Shown: one piece after another, positions 8,461 to 18,325 of the stretch
Position numbering within the stretch: position 1 is the stretch's first letter
Layout: the number at the start of each line of letters is the position of its first letter
Origin: Pedobacter sp. Leaf250
GTDB taxonomy: Bacteria; Bacteroidota; Bacteroidia; Sphingobacteriales; Sphingobacteriaceae
Assembly (NCBI RefSeq): GCF_920984735.1
Contig: NZ_CAKLBU010000009.1
Location: 168,612-232,611 of the forward strand
Direction: 5' to 3'
DNA length: 64,000 bases
Notes under the pieces: generated by a model
Told to the model about the DNA's origin: nothing
Seen by the model: the letters and a program-made list of their open reading frames with translations, nothing else
Databases searched by the model: none
Position numbers and translations under genes: made by a program

Positions 8461-10020
8461 ATGAAATCCAAACTGATACTCGGCGCATTCCTTATCACAG
8501 GTTTTTTTACGCAGGCACAGCAAACACCCAAAAGAAACCCAACAAAAGAAACAGTTACTTCAACCCAGGTTGCGGTAAAAGAAGAACCAAAATCTACAGG
8601 AAGTGAACGTGCTATAAAAGTAGAAAGTTCGGTGATTACCAACCACTCTGTAAATGTTGAAGGCAAAACCATCCCTTATAAAGCCACAACAGGTACACTT
8701 CCCGTTTGGGATGAAGACGGCAAAGCAATTGCTGGATTGTTTTATACTTATTATGAAAGAAGCGATATTTCAAATCGCGATAAAAGACCTTTGGTTATCT
8801 CTTTTAACGGTGGTCCGGGCTCTGCGTCAGTTTGGATGCATATTGCTTATACCGGCCCGGTGGTGTTGAATATTGATGATGAAGGTTATCCGGTTCAGCC
8901 TTATGGTTATAAAGAGAATCCATATTCTATTTTAGATGTAGCAGATATCGTTTACATCGATCCGGTTAATACGGGTTACTCTCGTGCCGTAAGTAAAGAT
9001 ATTCCAACCAATAAGTTCTTCGGCGTTCGGGCTGATATTAAATATTTAGCCGAGTGGATTAATACTTTCGTTACCCGGAATAATCGCTGGGCATCACCTA
9101 AATTTTTGATTGGCGAGAGTTATGGAACCACCCGTGTTTCAGGTTTGGCTTTAGAGCTACAAAATAATCAGTGGATGTATTTAAACGGCGTAGTTTTAGT
9201 TTCTCCGACAGAATTAGGTATTGAGCGTGGTGGTCCGGTAGAGGCTGCCCTTCGTTTACCTTATTTTGCCGCAACTGCCTGGTACCATAAATTATTGCCA
9301 CAAGATTTGCAATCAAAAGATTTAACGGCCATGTTGCCAGAAGTAGAAACTTTTACCATTAACGAATTAATTCCTGCAATTTCTCAGGGAAGTATGTTAA
9401 GTGCTGATAAAAAGAAAGCCATCGCTACCAAAATGGCTCGATATTCTGGCTTATCAGAAAAAACAATTGTAGATTATAACCTGAACGTACCCACCAATTT
9501 CTTTTGGAAAGAATTGATGAGAGACAAAGGTTTTACTGTGGGAAGATTAGATTCTCGCTACCGCGGAATTGATAAAATGGCTGCTGGCGATGGACCAGAT
9601 TATAATGCCGAATTAACTTCATGGCTGCATTCCTTTACTCCGGCCATCAACATGTACATTCGCAACGAACTTAATTACAAAACCGATTTGAAATACAACA
9701 TGTTTGGTTCTGTATATCCTTGGGATCGGAGTGGCGACCAAACCGGCGATAACCTTCGCCAGGCGATGGCGCAAAACCCTTATTTACATTTGCTTGTACA
9801 GTCTGGTTATTACGATGGCGCATGCGATTATTTCAACGCGAAATATAGCATGTGGCAGTTGGATGCTGCGGGTAAATTTCAAGATCGCATGAGCTGGGAA
9901 GGTTACCGCAGCGGACACATGATGTATCTGCGTAAAGAGGATTTAAAAAATTCTAATAATCACATTCGCGAGTTTATTAAAAAGGCTTTGCCAAAGGCAG
10001 GCGAGGCGGCAAAATTTTAA
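8461..10020 (+). CDS. Secreted S10 family serine carboxypeptidase
   Basis: A 519-residue exported peptidase. It has a signal peptide (MKSKLILGAFLITGFFTQAQ). The S10 substrate-binding loop is visible (FNGGPGSASVWMH), the nucleophile Ser220 lies in GESYG, the likely catalytic Asp452 in SGYYDGACDY and His486 in YRSGHMMYL. The fold is alpha/beta hydrolase, and the length suits bacterial S10 proteins. It would remove residues from the C-termini of peptides, probably in the periplasm. It sits after the susCD terminator, so a shared function with that uptake system is only an inference. Confidence 0.93.
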   Translation: MKSKLILGAFLITGFFTQAQQTPKRNPTKETVTSTQVAVKEEPKSTGSERAIKVESSVITNHSVNVEGKTIPYKATTGTLPVWDEDGKAIAGLFYTYYERSDISNRDKRPLVISFNGGPGSASVWMHIAYTGPVVLNIDDEGYPVQPYGYKENPYSILDVADIVYIDPVNTGYSRAVSKDIPTNKFFGVRADIKYLAEWINTFVTRNNRWASPKFLIGESYGTTRVSGLALELQNNQWMYLNGVVLVSPTELGIERGGPVEAALRLPYFAATAWYHKLLPQDLQSKDLTAMLPEVETFTINELIPAISQGSMLSADKKKAIATKMARYSGLSEKTIVDYNLNVPTNFFWKELMRDKGFTVGRLDSRYRGIDKMAAGDGPDYNAELTSWLHSFTPAINMYIRNELNYKTDLKYNMFGSVYPWDRSGDQTGDNLRQAMAQNPYLHLLVQSGYYDGACDYFNAKYSMWQLDAAGKFQDRMSWEGYRSGHMMYLRKEDLKNSNNHIREFIKKALPKAGEAAKF

Positions 10021-10305
10021 CCAGGATTTTTGAGGATTCGAGGATTTTAGGATGATTGAGGTTAAAATTAAATCAGTTTAAATCTGCGTTTTTTATCTGC
10101 GTAAATCTGCGGGAAAATATTTTAAAAATAATTTGTAGCGCAAGTGCAGTTCAACTATTTACGTTCGTCCTGCTTTGCGTTACAATCTTTTTGTGGTTGT
10201 TACACTGAGCTTGTCGAAATGCTGCAACAAAAAGTATTTCCATTACAATCAGGGCTAAATTACTTCTGCTTATCGCTGTATACCGAGATAGCAGTAAAGG
10301 TTTGT

Positions 10306-10376
10306 GTGATCTAAACCCGACCTTAGTGGATGCCCCAGATTCTTCATCGGGGCAGAAATAGGGGCGGGACTAATCA
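10306..10376 (+). repeat. Dispersed hairpin repeat, copy 1 (CTAAACCCGAC type)
   Basis: It starts GTGATCTAAACCCGAC, contains a GCCCC...GGGGC hairpin around TTCATC, and ends GGGCGGGACTAA. It aligns along its length with the reverse complement of 44574-44652. No open reading frame is conserved between the two copies. Confidence 0.5.
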
Positions 10377-10462
10377 GACCGAAATGTGCTGGTATTGCTT
10401 TCCCAAATCCCTTTGGAAAAAAGCATTTATGATAACAAGCCTGCAAACTAAAAATAATTACT

Positions 10463-10470
10463 TATTTTTG
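10463..10470 (+). promoter_or_regulatory. Bacteroidota -7 box (TATTTTTG) before accA
   Basis: It matches TAnnTTTG ten bases before the accA ATG. It implies a very short leader. Confidence 0.5.
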
Positions 10471-10480
10471 TGGTTCAATT

Positions 10481-11443
10481 ATGCAGCAAATAAAAACTTC
10501 ATTCGATTTTGAGAAACCTATTGCCGATTTAGTTCAGCAGATAGAAAAGGTTAAACAAGTTGCCGACAAAACCAAGGTAGATATGTCTGCCACTTTAGAC
10601 GAGCTTGATGGCAAATTAGAAGAAACCACCAACAACTTATATAAAAATTTAACAGGTTGGAACAAGGTTCAGATGAGCCGCCACCCTGATCGTCCGCAAA
10701 CGCTTGATTACATCAGTATGATTTGTGATGATTTTATTGAGTTACATGGCGATAGAACCGTTAAAGATGATAAGGCGATTATTGGTGGTTTTGCTACAAT
10801 AAATGGCCAAACAGTGATGGTTATCGGTCACCAAAAAGGTAAGAATACCAAAGAGCGTCAGTTCCGTAATTTTGGTATGGCTAACCCGGAAGGTTACCGT
10901 AAAGCTTTGCGTTTAATGCGTTTGGCTGAAAAATTTAATAAGCCAGTAGTTTCTTTTATCGATACCATGGGTGCTTACCCAGGTTTGGAAGCAGAAGAGC
11001 GTGGACAAGGCGAAGCAATTGCCCGTAATTTGTTGGAAATGTCGGTTCTTCGAGTGCCAATTATTTGTATCGTTGTGGGCGAAGGTGCTTCAGGCGGTGC
11101 ATTGGGTATTGGTATTGGCGATAAAGTTTATATGCTGGAACATACCTGGTATTCGGTCATTTCTCCCGAATCTTGCTCTTCTATTTTATGGAGAAGCTGG
11201 GATTTTAAAGAAAAGGCTGCTGAATGTTTAAAATTAACTTCTGACGATATGTTTGGCAACAAGCTGATTGATGGAATTATTCCAGAGCCGCTGGGTGGCG
11301 CACATCAGGATCCAGAATTAATGGGAAAAACCTTGAAAGATTATATTGTGAAAGATTTAGCCGCCTTAGGTAAGCTAAAAACTGATAAGATGATTGAGCA
11401 AAGAATTGAAAAATTCTGTGAGATGGGTGTAGTGAACGAATAA
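10481..11443 (+). CDS. accA: Acetyl-CoA carboxylase carboxyltransferase subunit alpha
   Basis: A 320-residue protein matching AccA over its full length. The N-terminal coiled segment is followed by the carboxyltransferase core with [42 protein letters not shown] and [15 protein letters not shown]. It transfers the carboxyl group from biotin on the carrier protein to acetyl-CoA, giving malonyl-CoA for fatty acid synthesis, together with AccD (not in this window). It stands alone, with its own promoter box and a strong terminator. Confidence 0.97.
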   Translation: MQQIKTSFDFEKPIADLVQQIEKVKQVADKTKVDMSATLDELDGKLEETTNNLYKNLTGWNKVQMSRHPDRPQTLDYISMICDDFIELHGDRTVKDDKAIIGGFATINGQTVMVIGHQKGKNTKERQFRNFGMANPEGYRKALRLMRLAEKFNKPVVSFIDTMGAYPGLEAEERGQGEAIARNLLEMSVLRVPIICIVVGEGASGGALGIGIGDKVYMLEHTWYSVISPESCSSILWRSWDFKEKAAECLKLTSDDMFGNKLIDGIIPEPLGGAHQDPELMGKTLKDYIVKDLAALGKLKTDKMIEQRIEKFCEMGVVNE

Positions 11444-11464
11444 ATCATTAATAAATAAATTTTA

Positions 11465-11497
11465 AATCCCGTTCGGCTTCGCTGAACGGGATTTTTT
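11465..11497 (+). terminator. Intrinsic terminator after accA
   Basis: Ten-base perfect arms (11465-11474 and 11484-11493) with a nine-base loop, followed by a T-run. Confidence 0.9.
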
Positions 11498-11504
11498 GTT
11501 TTTT

Positions 11505-11740
11505 GACTTACGAAGTTTAGTTGGGTTATGCGTCGCAGAACTTCGTAAGTCTTAATTGATTTTAGGTTAACTTATGAAGTTCTTCCTAGCTTATGCCTTC
11601 TAAATTTTGCAAGGTAGCATCCATCAACACAAGAAGTTTAGGTCAGCTCATGTGTTTGCAAATTTCATGATTTTAGAAAAAACGCTCATTAAAAACTTAC
11701 GAAGTCTTTCCACGCTTTTGCTCATAAGACTTCGTAAGTT
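11505..11740. repeat. Composite palindromic repeat, copy 2 (units A and B)
   Basis: Unit A: 11505-11517 and 11539-11551 are perfect 13-base inverted arms. Unit B: 11694-11708 and 11726-11740 are perfect 15-base inverted arms. Between them lie degenerate pieces of the same motif (AACTTATGAAGTT at 11569; AGAAGTTTAGGTCAG at 11632). Unit B aligns with 2046-2095, including the loop (CCACGCTTTTGCTCAT against CCTCACTTTTAACCGT). It fills the gap between the convergent accA and DUF2723 genes. Confidence 0.65.
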
Positions 11741-11744
11741 AATC

Positions 11745-11780
11745 TAAAAAAAAAGCAGCTACAAATTAATGCAGCTGCTT
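11745..11780 (-). terminator. Terminator after the first DUF2723 gene
   Basis: Arms AAGCAGCT and AGCTGCTT (11753-11760 and 11773-11780). Read on the minus strand, a long T-run follows. Confidence 0.75.
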
Positions 11781-11805
11781 GATTTATGATTTTAATTGCG
11801 CCTAA

Positions 11806-14800
11806 CTATTGTGGCGTTTGTTGTGCATAATACGGAGAGAATCTGGCTTCCAAACCAGTGAAAATTTTCTCCAACTGGGTGCCAACTTTATCCTGTCCAT
11901 TGGCTTTTGCGGTTCTGATCATTCGATCTAAATAGTATAAGCCTGTTTGAACATTTTGCGATCCTGTTAAACCTTTCGATGCAGAAAGATCAGCCAGATA
12001 AGTTAATTCTTTATTAACGTAATCTCCAGATTGCGTTAAAATTTCATTAGCTCTAGCCGTTTCACCCAGTTTATACAAGTTTTCTGCCATGTAGAATTTA
12101 ACAACCACGGTACGAATGCCATAGAATTTTTGAGGCATTACTTCGTAATACTTCTCAACCACTTTTTTGGCTTCAGCAGTTTTACCATCTTTAATTAAAC
12201 TTCCTGTTAGGTTGCTGAAAATATTAGTGAAAATAAAAGTATCATCTGATGATTGTGGATCTAAATAGGTAGCATTTTTCATGTTACCCCATTTAAATTT
12301 GGTCATTACATTATTGTACAAAACTGGGGTATTTAGTTGTTCTGATCTTTCTTCAGATGTTGTGGTATCTGGTTTTAACGGCATTAAGCGTAAAGCTAAA
12401 CCTTCACTGTACAGATATTTATCCAAACCATTATATTGTTCAGAAGGAACTGTTGAAGCAAAATAAATAGGGCGTTTCCAATCGTTATGAGCAAGAATAT
12501 CCAACATCGCTAAAGTTCCTTTAGTTACATATCCTTTGTTAAATGTCCAGGTCATTTCAGGAACGATTTTCGACGCATCAGCAGCGCTAACGGTTCCGGT
12601 GCTCAATACCTGTTGAGGATTGATGGTGATTTTAAAGTTTTTGGTTGGTAAGAAATTCGATTTCGTACCATCTTGCATAGCTACTTTATCGTTATCATCA
12701 TTGGACAACAAAAGATCGACAATGTTTTTAAGCTCTACCGCACCAGCAATTTTATAATCATCATATGGCATTACATCACGTTCACCCTGAACATACTGTT
12801 CTGGTTTCATCGATATAGGTAGTGGTTCTGATTCGTTTTGTTTCTTTTTAGCCCCATTGATGTACCAATCTGTATCAAACAAACTTAGGTTTACAATGCG
12901 GATATCCGGCCGAACATTTTCTACTTCCTGAATATACCACAATGGGTAAGTATCATTATCCCCATAAGTGAATAAAATTGCGTTTGGCGCACAGGATTGC
13001 AAATAATCTAAAGCTATATCATGTGGAACCATTTTCGTAGAACGATCATGATCATCCCATCCTTGTTGCGCCATAATTACTGGTGCCGCCAATAAACCGA
13101 TAGCCGTTGCAGCAACAGCGCCTTTGGTAGGCGAAAGCTTTTTAAATAACCATTCTTTTATGGCCAATGCCCCGAGACCAATCCAGATGGCAAAAGCATA
13201 AAATGATCCTACATACGCATAATCACGTTCACGTGGTTCAAGTGGTTTTTGATTTAAATACAAAACAATCGCGATACCTGTAAAGAAGAATAATAAAGCA
13301 ACTACGCCAGCATCTTTTTGATTGCGTTTGAAATGCCATAAAGCACCTATGATTCCCATTATTAATGGCAAAAAGAAGAATCGGTTGTAAGCATTATTAT
13401 CTACAGTTGATGGTGGTAAGTTCGTTTGATCACCTCTTAAAAGTGCATCAATTGGTTTAATGCCACTAATCCATGTGCCTTCATGGCCACTTCCTTGTCC
13501 TTGCTCATCATTTTGGCGACCAGCAAAATTCCACATAAAGTAACGCATGTACATGTAGCCAATCTGGTAACTAAACAAGAAACCAACGTTATCTACCAAG
13601 TTTGGAACTTTAGCATCATCCAAACGCATCCATTCTTTGTAAAAAGCAGCATGTCTCGCATCATCACTATACATACGAGGCAATAAAGTGTTGTTGTTAT
13701 ACTCATATTCTGTTTTTACACCTGCTTTTTCGTATTTATCGTTGCCTTTTCTCCAGATGGTTTTTCCGCCTTCCTTAATGCCTGTGCGCTCCGAGTTGTA
13801 GTTAGGTCCATAACCTAAAGGTCTGTCGCCATATTGCTCACGGTTTAAGTAGCTTAAAAATGAAAATGCATCTTTTGGAGCACTGTTATTTAAATTCGGA
13901 TCAGCTTTAGCCCTGATGATGATCATCGAGAAGGAAGCATAACCAAAAATAATTAATACAGTAGAGATTAAACCTAGGTTAAGTAATTTCTTTTGATGTT
14001 TGATGGAGTAACGGATACCCCAAACCAATGCTGCTATTATTAAGATGGCAAAGAACAATACACCTGTTCCAAAGCCTAAACCTAATGTGTTCACAAAGAA
14101 TAAATCGAAATATGCACCAAATGAAACCAGGTATTGAATAATTCCGTATTGGATAACAGCTAAAATTAAGATACCAATAACTAAGGTTTTAATAATACCA
14201 GAAGTGGTAGCTTTATCTGTTCTTTTGAAATAATAAATAAATGCTAAAGCAGGGATAGTTAATAAGTTTAGCAAGTGAATACCAATTGATAAACCCATTA
14301 TGTAGGCAATAAACAATAACCAACGGTCGGCTTTTGGCTCATCTGCATGTGCTTCCCATTTTAATATTGCCCAGAATACAATAGCGGTAAATAAAGATGA
14401 TTGTGCATAAACTTCAGACTCAACTGCTGAAAACCAGAAACTATCAGAAAAAGTATAAGCCAGTGCACCAACTGCACCCGCACCCATTATACTAATTAAG
14501 TTGCCGGTAGTTAATTGTTCGCCAGCTTTAACAATTGTTTTTTTGGCTAAGGCTGTAATGGTCCAAAACAAAAATAAGATAGTTGCTGCACTCGAAATGG
14601 CAGAGCCAATATTCATCCAATATGCAATTCTGGTTAAATCGCCTGCGGCGAAAACCGAGAAGAAGCGTTGGATCATCAAGAACAATGGTGCCCCTGGCTG
14701 GTGTACTACCTGCATTCTAAATGCTGACGCGATAAATTCTCCGCAATCCCAAAAACTTGCTGATGGCTCGAGGGTTAAAACGTAAGTTATTGTGGCAATT

Positions 14801-14847
14801 AAAAAGCAGATCCAGCCTACTATATTATTGACTTTTGAATAATTCAT
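11806..14847 (-). CDS. DUF2723 / glycosyltransferase family 117 membrane protein (paralog 1)
   Basis: A 1013-residue integral membrane protein. The N-terminal half has many transmembrane helices and resembles the protein O-mannosyltransferase fold, with an acidic loop motif (SFWDCGEFIASAFRMQVVHQ) after helix 1. The C-terminal half is soluble, with TPR-like helices (about 830-1000). The family is widespread in Bacteroidota and is thought to glycosylate exported proteins or lipids; the reaction has not been established here. It is the downstream member of a tandem pair with the gene at 15076-18102; the two N-termini share almost all residues over the first 55. Each copy has its own terminator, so they are separate transcripts. 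Confidence 0.88.
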   Translation of the reverse strand: MNYSKVNNIVGWICFLIATITYVLTLEPSASFWDCGEFIASAFRMQVVHQPGAPLFLMIQRFFSVFAAGDLTRIAYWMNIGSAISSAATILFLFWTITALAKKTIVKAGEQLTTGNLISIMGAGAVGALAYTFSDSFWFSAVESEVYAQSSLFTAIVFWAILKWEAHADEPKADRWLLFIAYIMGLSIGIHLLNLLTIPALAFIYYFKRTDKATTSGIIKTLVIGILILAVIQYGIIQYLVSFGAYFDLFFVNTLGLGFGTGVLFFAILIIAALVWGIRYSIKHQKKLLNLGLISTVLIIFGYASFSMIIIRAKADPNLNNSAPKDAFSFLSYLNREQYGDRPLGYGPNYNSERTGIKEGGKTIWRKGNDKYEKAGVKTEYEYNNNTLLPRMYSDDARHAAFYKEWMRLDDAKVPNLVDNVGFLFSYQIGYMYMRYFMWNFAGRQNDEQGQGSGHEGTWISGIKPIDALLRGDQTNLPPSTVDNNAYNRFFFLPLIMGIIGALWHFKRNQKDAGVVALLFFFTGIAIVLYLNQKPLEPRERDYAYVGSFYAFAIWIGLGALAIKEWLFKKLSPTKGAVAATAIGLLAAPVIMAQQGWDDHDRSTKMVPHDIALDYLQSCAPNAILFTYGDNDTYPLWYIQEVENVRPDIRIVNLSLFDTDWYINGAKKKQNESEPLPISMKPEQYVQGERDVMPYDDYKIAGAVELKNIVDLLLSNDDNDKVAMQDGTKSNFLPTKNFKITINPQQVLSTGTVSAADASKIVPEMTWTFNKGYVTKGTLAMLDILAHNDWKRPIYFASTVPSEQYNGLDKYLYSEGLALRLMPLKPDTTTSEERSEQLNTPVLYNNVMTKFKWGNMKNATYLDPQSSDDTFIFTNIFSNLTGSLIKDGKTAEAKKVVEKYYEVMPQKFYGIRTVVVKFYMAENLYKLGETARANEILTQSGDYVNKELTYLADLSASKGLTGSQNVQTGLYYLDRMIRTAKANGQDKVGTQLEKIFTGLEARFSPYYAQQTPQ

Positions 14848-15017
14848 TGGTTTATTTAATGATATTAAAAAATGTTTTCACATAAAAATGCTGCCGAAAT
14901 TAACTATTCTAGTCGATAAAACAGGTAAATTTTTAGATTGATTTAACAAATTTTAACGGCTTTGCTACCATTTGTAACACGTTCTTTAATCCGTTTTTAA
15001 TTTAATGAAAATATAAA

Positions 15018-15054
15018 AACCCATAAACTGAATTATAAAATCTGTTTATGGGTT
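15018..15054 (-). terminator. Terminator after the second DUF2723 gene
   Basis: Eleven-base perfect arms (15018-15028 and 15044-15054). A T-rich stretch follows on the minus strand. Confidence 0.8.
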
Positions 15055-15075
15055 AAGTTTTTAATGATTTAACTA

Positions 15076-18000
15076 CTAACTCGATGCAAATGGTGTAAAT
15101 CTGGTTATGAAGTTATTGTATTCGTTTTCCAGTTTTTTACTTAATTCCTTTTGCTTAAATGTTTCTGTTAGTCGAACCATTTGGGCAAGATAGGTGAGGT
15201 AGATGCGAACATTTTGCTCTGATGCTAGCTGGTTTTTGCTTTCAGACACATCTGCTAAATATGTTAATTCTTTATTTATATGGTCTGCAGACTTATTAAT
15301 CATCGCATTAGCTCGGTTCAAATCGTTTAAACGATAAAGGCTCTCCGTAACATAAAATGTACTCATCACCTGGCGTACTGTATAAAATTTATTTGGGATC
15401 ACCTGGAAATATTTATCAACCAGTTCTTTTCCCTGACCAATTTTTCCTTCATCAATTAATTTGGTTAATAGGCCGCTAAACATATTCGAAACATATGTTA
15501 CATCATCAGCCGATTGTCTGTCGAGATGATTTGCTTTTTTTATGTTGCCATAGCTATAAACACGCATCAAATTGTTAAACATAGGTTTTGGATTAATTAA
15601 CTCAATCCTGTCTGCTTCTACGCTGTCTGGCTTTAGTGGAAGCAATCGCTTATTTAGCCCTTCCGTGTAAAGGTATTTATCTAAACCTATATACTGATCG
15701 GTAGGCATAGCGCTGGTGAAATAAATCGGTCGTTCCCAATTGTTATGGGTTAGAATATCAAATAAAGCCAAAGTGCCTTTGCTTACATAGTTGCCAGCGT
15801 AAGTCCACTCCATTGCCCCAGCAATTTTGCCAGCATCTTCTAACGGAACCGTTCCAGTATCTAAAACCTGTTTCGGGTTCACTGTTAGTTTAAGGTTTTT
15901 GGTGGGTAAAATGTTATACTTTGATCCATCACTCATTGTGGCTTTATCTTCGTCATTATCAGATAACAATACATCCAAAATATCTTTCAACTCAACAGAT
16001 TGTGCAATCTTATAATCTTGATAGTACATTACATCCCTCGTTCCGGCAACATATTGTTCAGGTTTCATGGTTAACGGTAAAGGTGCTGATTCATTTTGTT
16101 TACGTTTCATACCATCGATATACCAATCGGCAGTAAATAAACTTAGGTTTACCACACGTACATCTGGACGAATATTTTCAACTTCCTGAGCATACCAAAC
16201 TGGGTATGTATCATTATCGCCATAAGTGAACAGGATGGCATTAGGTGCGCAAGATTTTAGATAGTTAACGGCCATATCATGTGCAACATGGCTTTCAGAA
16301 CGGTCATGATCATCCCAACCTTGCGAGGCCATTAAGGCCGGAACAGATACAATAGCAATTAAGGATGCGAAGATACTGGCTTTAGTTGGTGATAGTTTTT
16401 GAAAAACCCAATCTTTCAGGCCAAATACACCCAAGCCAATCCAGATAGCGAAAGCATAAAAGGAGCCCACATAAGCATAATCTCTCTCCCTAGGTTCAAT
16501 CGGAACAGAATTTAAATAAATTACAATGGCAACACCAGTAAAAATAAATAGCAACCCAATAATGCCTGCATCTTTTTGGTTTCGCTTAAAATGCCAGATT
16601 GCGCCGATTAAGCCAATAATCAGTGGTAAAAAGAAAAACCTGTTGTAAGCTTTATTCTCCGTGATGGATGGAGGCAGATTGGTTTGATTACCTAATCTAA
16701 TGGCATCAATTGGTTTTACCCCACTTAGCCAGGCGCCATTTCTTCCGCCCAGTTGTCCATCCTCATTATCCTGTCTGCCCACAAAATTCCACATAAAATA
16801 GCGCATGTACATTTGGCCGGTTTGAAACGAAAACATGTAACTTAAATTATCGCTCAAAGTTGGTTTATGTGCATCATCAAAACCCATATAGTTTTTATAG
16901 AAATTGATGTGTTCGGCTTTATCGCTGTACATTCTGGGTGCCAGTGTTTTATCAGCAAAAATATATTCTGATTTTGTTCCAGCAGATTCATATTTATCTT
17001 TTCCTTTTCTGTAAAGCTGCCCGGTTTCTTTAACATCAATTTTTTCTGAATTGTAATTTTCGCCATAAAGCAATGGGCGGTCACCGTATTGAGATCGGTT
17101 TACATAACTTAAAAAGTTGAAAGCATTTTCAGGATTGGTATTATTTAGATTAGGTTTGGCATGTGCTCTTATAATTAAAATGGCAAATGAGCTATATCCA
17201 AAAATGAGCAGCGTAGTAAATAGCATTAGCATATTTAATGCTTTTTTATTTTTCCTGATGGAAAACAATAGTCCATAAAGTATGGCTCCGATAACCAGAA
17301 CAGCGAAAAATAATATACCAGAACCAAAACCCAAACCAAGTGTGTTAACAAAGAAATAATCAAAACTTGCTGCAAAAGAAATGAGGTATTGGATAATGCC
17401 AAATTGAACGATGGCCAGTGCAACAATCGATATTAAGAAAACTTTAAGAATGCTTTTCCAGTTTGGATTTGGATACTTTTTAAAATAATAAACAAAGATT
17501 AATGCTGGTATAGCTAATAAATTTAACAAATGGACACCTATAGAGAGCCCCATTATGTAAGCCACGAAAAGTAACCACCTATCTGCTTTTGGTTCATCAG
17601 CTTGCGATTCCCATTTTAAAATGCCCCAAAATACAATTGCCGTACATAACGACGACATTGCGTAAACTTCTGCCTCTACCGCTGAAAACCAAAAGCTATC
17701 TGAAAAGGCGTAAGCTAAAGCGCCTACTAAGCCTGCACCGATGATGCTAATTGTTTTTGATGTACTAATTTCTTCCCCTTTTTTGACTGTGGTTTTCTTG
17801 GCCAAAGCAGTAATTGTCCAGAATAAAAAGAGAATGGTACCCGCACTTGCCAACGCAGAAGATAGGTTCATAAAATAAGCAACTAAAGTTTTATCGCCCA
17901 GGGCAAGGGTAGAAAATAACCGTTGAACCATAGAAACAATGGGTGCGCCTGGTTGATGAACCACTTGCATGCGGAAAGCCGAAGCGATAAATTCGCCGCA

Positions 18001-18102
18001 ATCCCAAAAACTTACCGATTGATCTAAAGTTAGAACATACGTTAGTGCAGCAATGCAAAAGCAGAGCCAACCCGCAATGGTGTTGATTTTTGAATAATTC
18101 AT
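15076..18102 (-). CDS. DUF2723 / glycosyltransferase family 117 membrane protein (paralog 2)
   Basis: A 1008-residue paralog of the neighbour at 11806-14847, colinear with it from end to end. It has the same membrane N-terminus with SFWDCGEFIASAFRMQVVHQ, the same periplasmic motif CAPNAILFTYGDNDTYP, and the same helical C-terminus. Divergence is spread along the whole length, which suggests an old tandem duplication, perhaps with different acceptors or sugars. The upstream region has no close promoter match on the minus strand that I can call with confidence. Confidence 0.88.
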   Translation of the reverse strand: MNYSKINTIAGWLCFCIAALTYVLTLDQSVSFWDCGEFIASAFRMQVVHQPGAPIVSMVQRLFSTLALGDKTLVAYFMNLSSALASAGTILFLFWTITALAKKTTVKKGEEISTSKTISIIGAGLVGALAYAFSDSFWFSAVEAEVYAMSSLCTAIVFWGILKWESQADEPKADRWLLFVAYIMGLSIGVHLLNLLAIPALIFVYYFKKYPNPNWKSILKVFLISIVALAIVQFGIIQYLISFAASFDYFFVNTLGLGFGSGILFFAVLVIGAILYGLLFSIRKNKKALNMLMLFTTLLIFGYSSFAILIIRAHAKPNLNNTNPENAFNFLSYVNRSQYGDRPLLYGENYNSEKIDVKETGQLYRKGKDKYESAGTKSEYIFADKTLAPRMYSDKAEHINFYKNYMGFDDAHKPTLSDNLSYMFSFQTGQMYMRYFMWNFVGRQDNEDGQLGGRNGAWLSGVKPIDAIRLGNQTNLPPSITENKAYNRFFFLPLIIGLIGAIWHFKRNQKDAGIIGLLFIFTGVAIVIYLNSVPIEPRERDYAYVGSFYAFAIWIGLGVFGLKDWVFQKLSPTKASIFASLIAIVSVPALMASQGWDDHDRSESHVAHDMAVNYLKSCAPNAILFTYGDNDTYPVWYAQEVENIRPDVRVVNLSLFTADWYIDGMKRKQNESAPLPLTMKPEQYVAGTRDVMYYQDYKIAQSVELKDILDVLLSDNDEDKATMSDGSKYNILPTKNLKLTVNPKQVLDTGTVPLEDAGKIAGAMEWTYAGNYVSKGTLALFDILTHNNWERPIYFTSAMPTDQYIGLDKYLYTEGLNKRLLPLKPDSVEADRIELINPKPMFNNLMRVYSYGNIKKANHLDRQSADDVTYVSNMFSGLLTKLIDEGKIGQGKELVDKYFQVIPNKFYTVRQVMSTFYVTESLYRLNDLNRANAMINKSADHINKELTYLADVSESKNQLASEQNVRIYLTYLAQMVRLTETFKQKELSKKLENEYNNFITRFTPFASS

Positions 18103-18176
18103 AGTAAAATTTAGTCTTTGATAATAAATGGTTTAAGTGATGCTCACTTAAAAAAGTCGTAGAAAAAAATAAAATG

Positions 18177-18208
18177 TTGCATGCGATATGATGATTTTTT
18201 TATCTTTG
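18177..18208 (+). promoter_or_regulatory. Upstream promoter, TTG-N21-TATCTTTG
   Basis: TTG (18177-18179) and TATCTTTG (18201-18208) fit the Bacteroidota TTG/TAnnTTTG consensus, 118 bases before tRNA-Gln. Confidence 0.6.
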
Positions 18209-18260
18209 CAATGCAATAAAGGAAGGCAGGAAGAAATTAAAAAATATTTTAAAATCGCTC

Positions 18261-18291
18261 TTGCATAATTAAAATAAGCTTCCTACATTTG
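18261..18291 (+). promoter_or_regulatory. Proximal tRNA-Gln promoter, TTG-N20-TACATTTG
   Basis: TTG at 18261-18263 and TACATTTG at 18284-18291 have consensus spacing, about 35 bases before the mature tRNA. Confidence 0.65.
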
Positions 18292-18325
18292 CATTCCCTT
18301 TCGAGGATTTGTTCTCGGAAAAGAT

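Larger units (their letters stand above)
10021..10480. other. 460-base gap with decayed intergenic repeats, no gene seen
   Basis: It contains GAGGATT microrepeats (10033-10062), an ATCTGCG-type repeat (10080-10112), a CTGAGCTTGTCGAAATG element (10205-10221) and one copy of a hairpin-bearing repeat (10306-10376) that recurs near 44.6 kb. A 60-codon open frame at 10330-10512 overlaps accA and has no protein-like composition. The accA promoter lies at the end. Confidence 0.6.

Noticed and set aside
8457..8672. Minus-strand frame over the S10 gene start
   Set aside because: Shadow of the coding strand of a clear secreted peptidase.
10330..10512. 60-codon open frame upstream of accA
   Set aside because: It overlaps accA, runs through a repeat copy and the accA promoter, and has no protein-like pattern.
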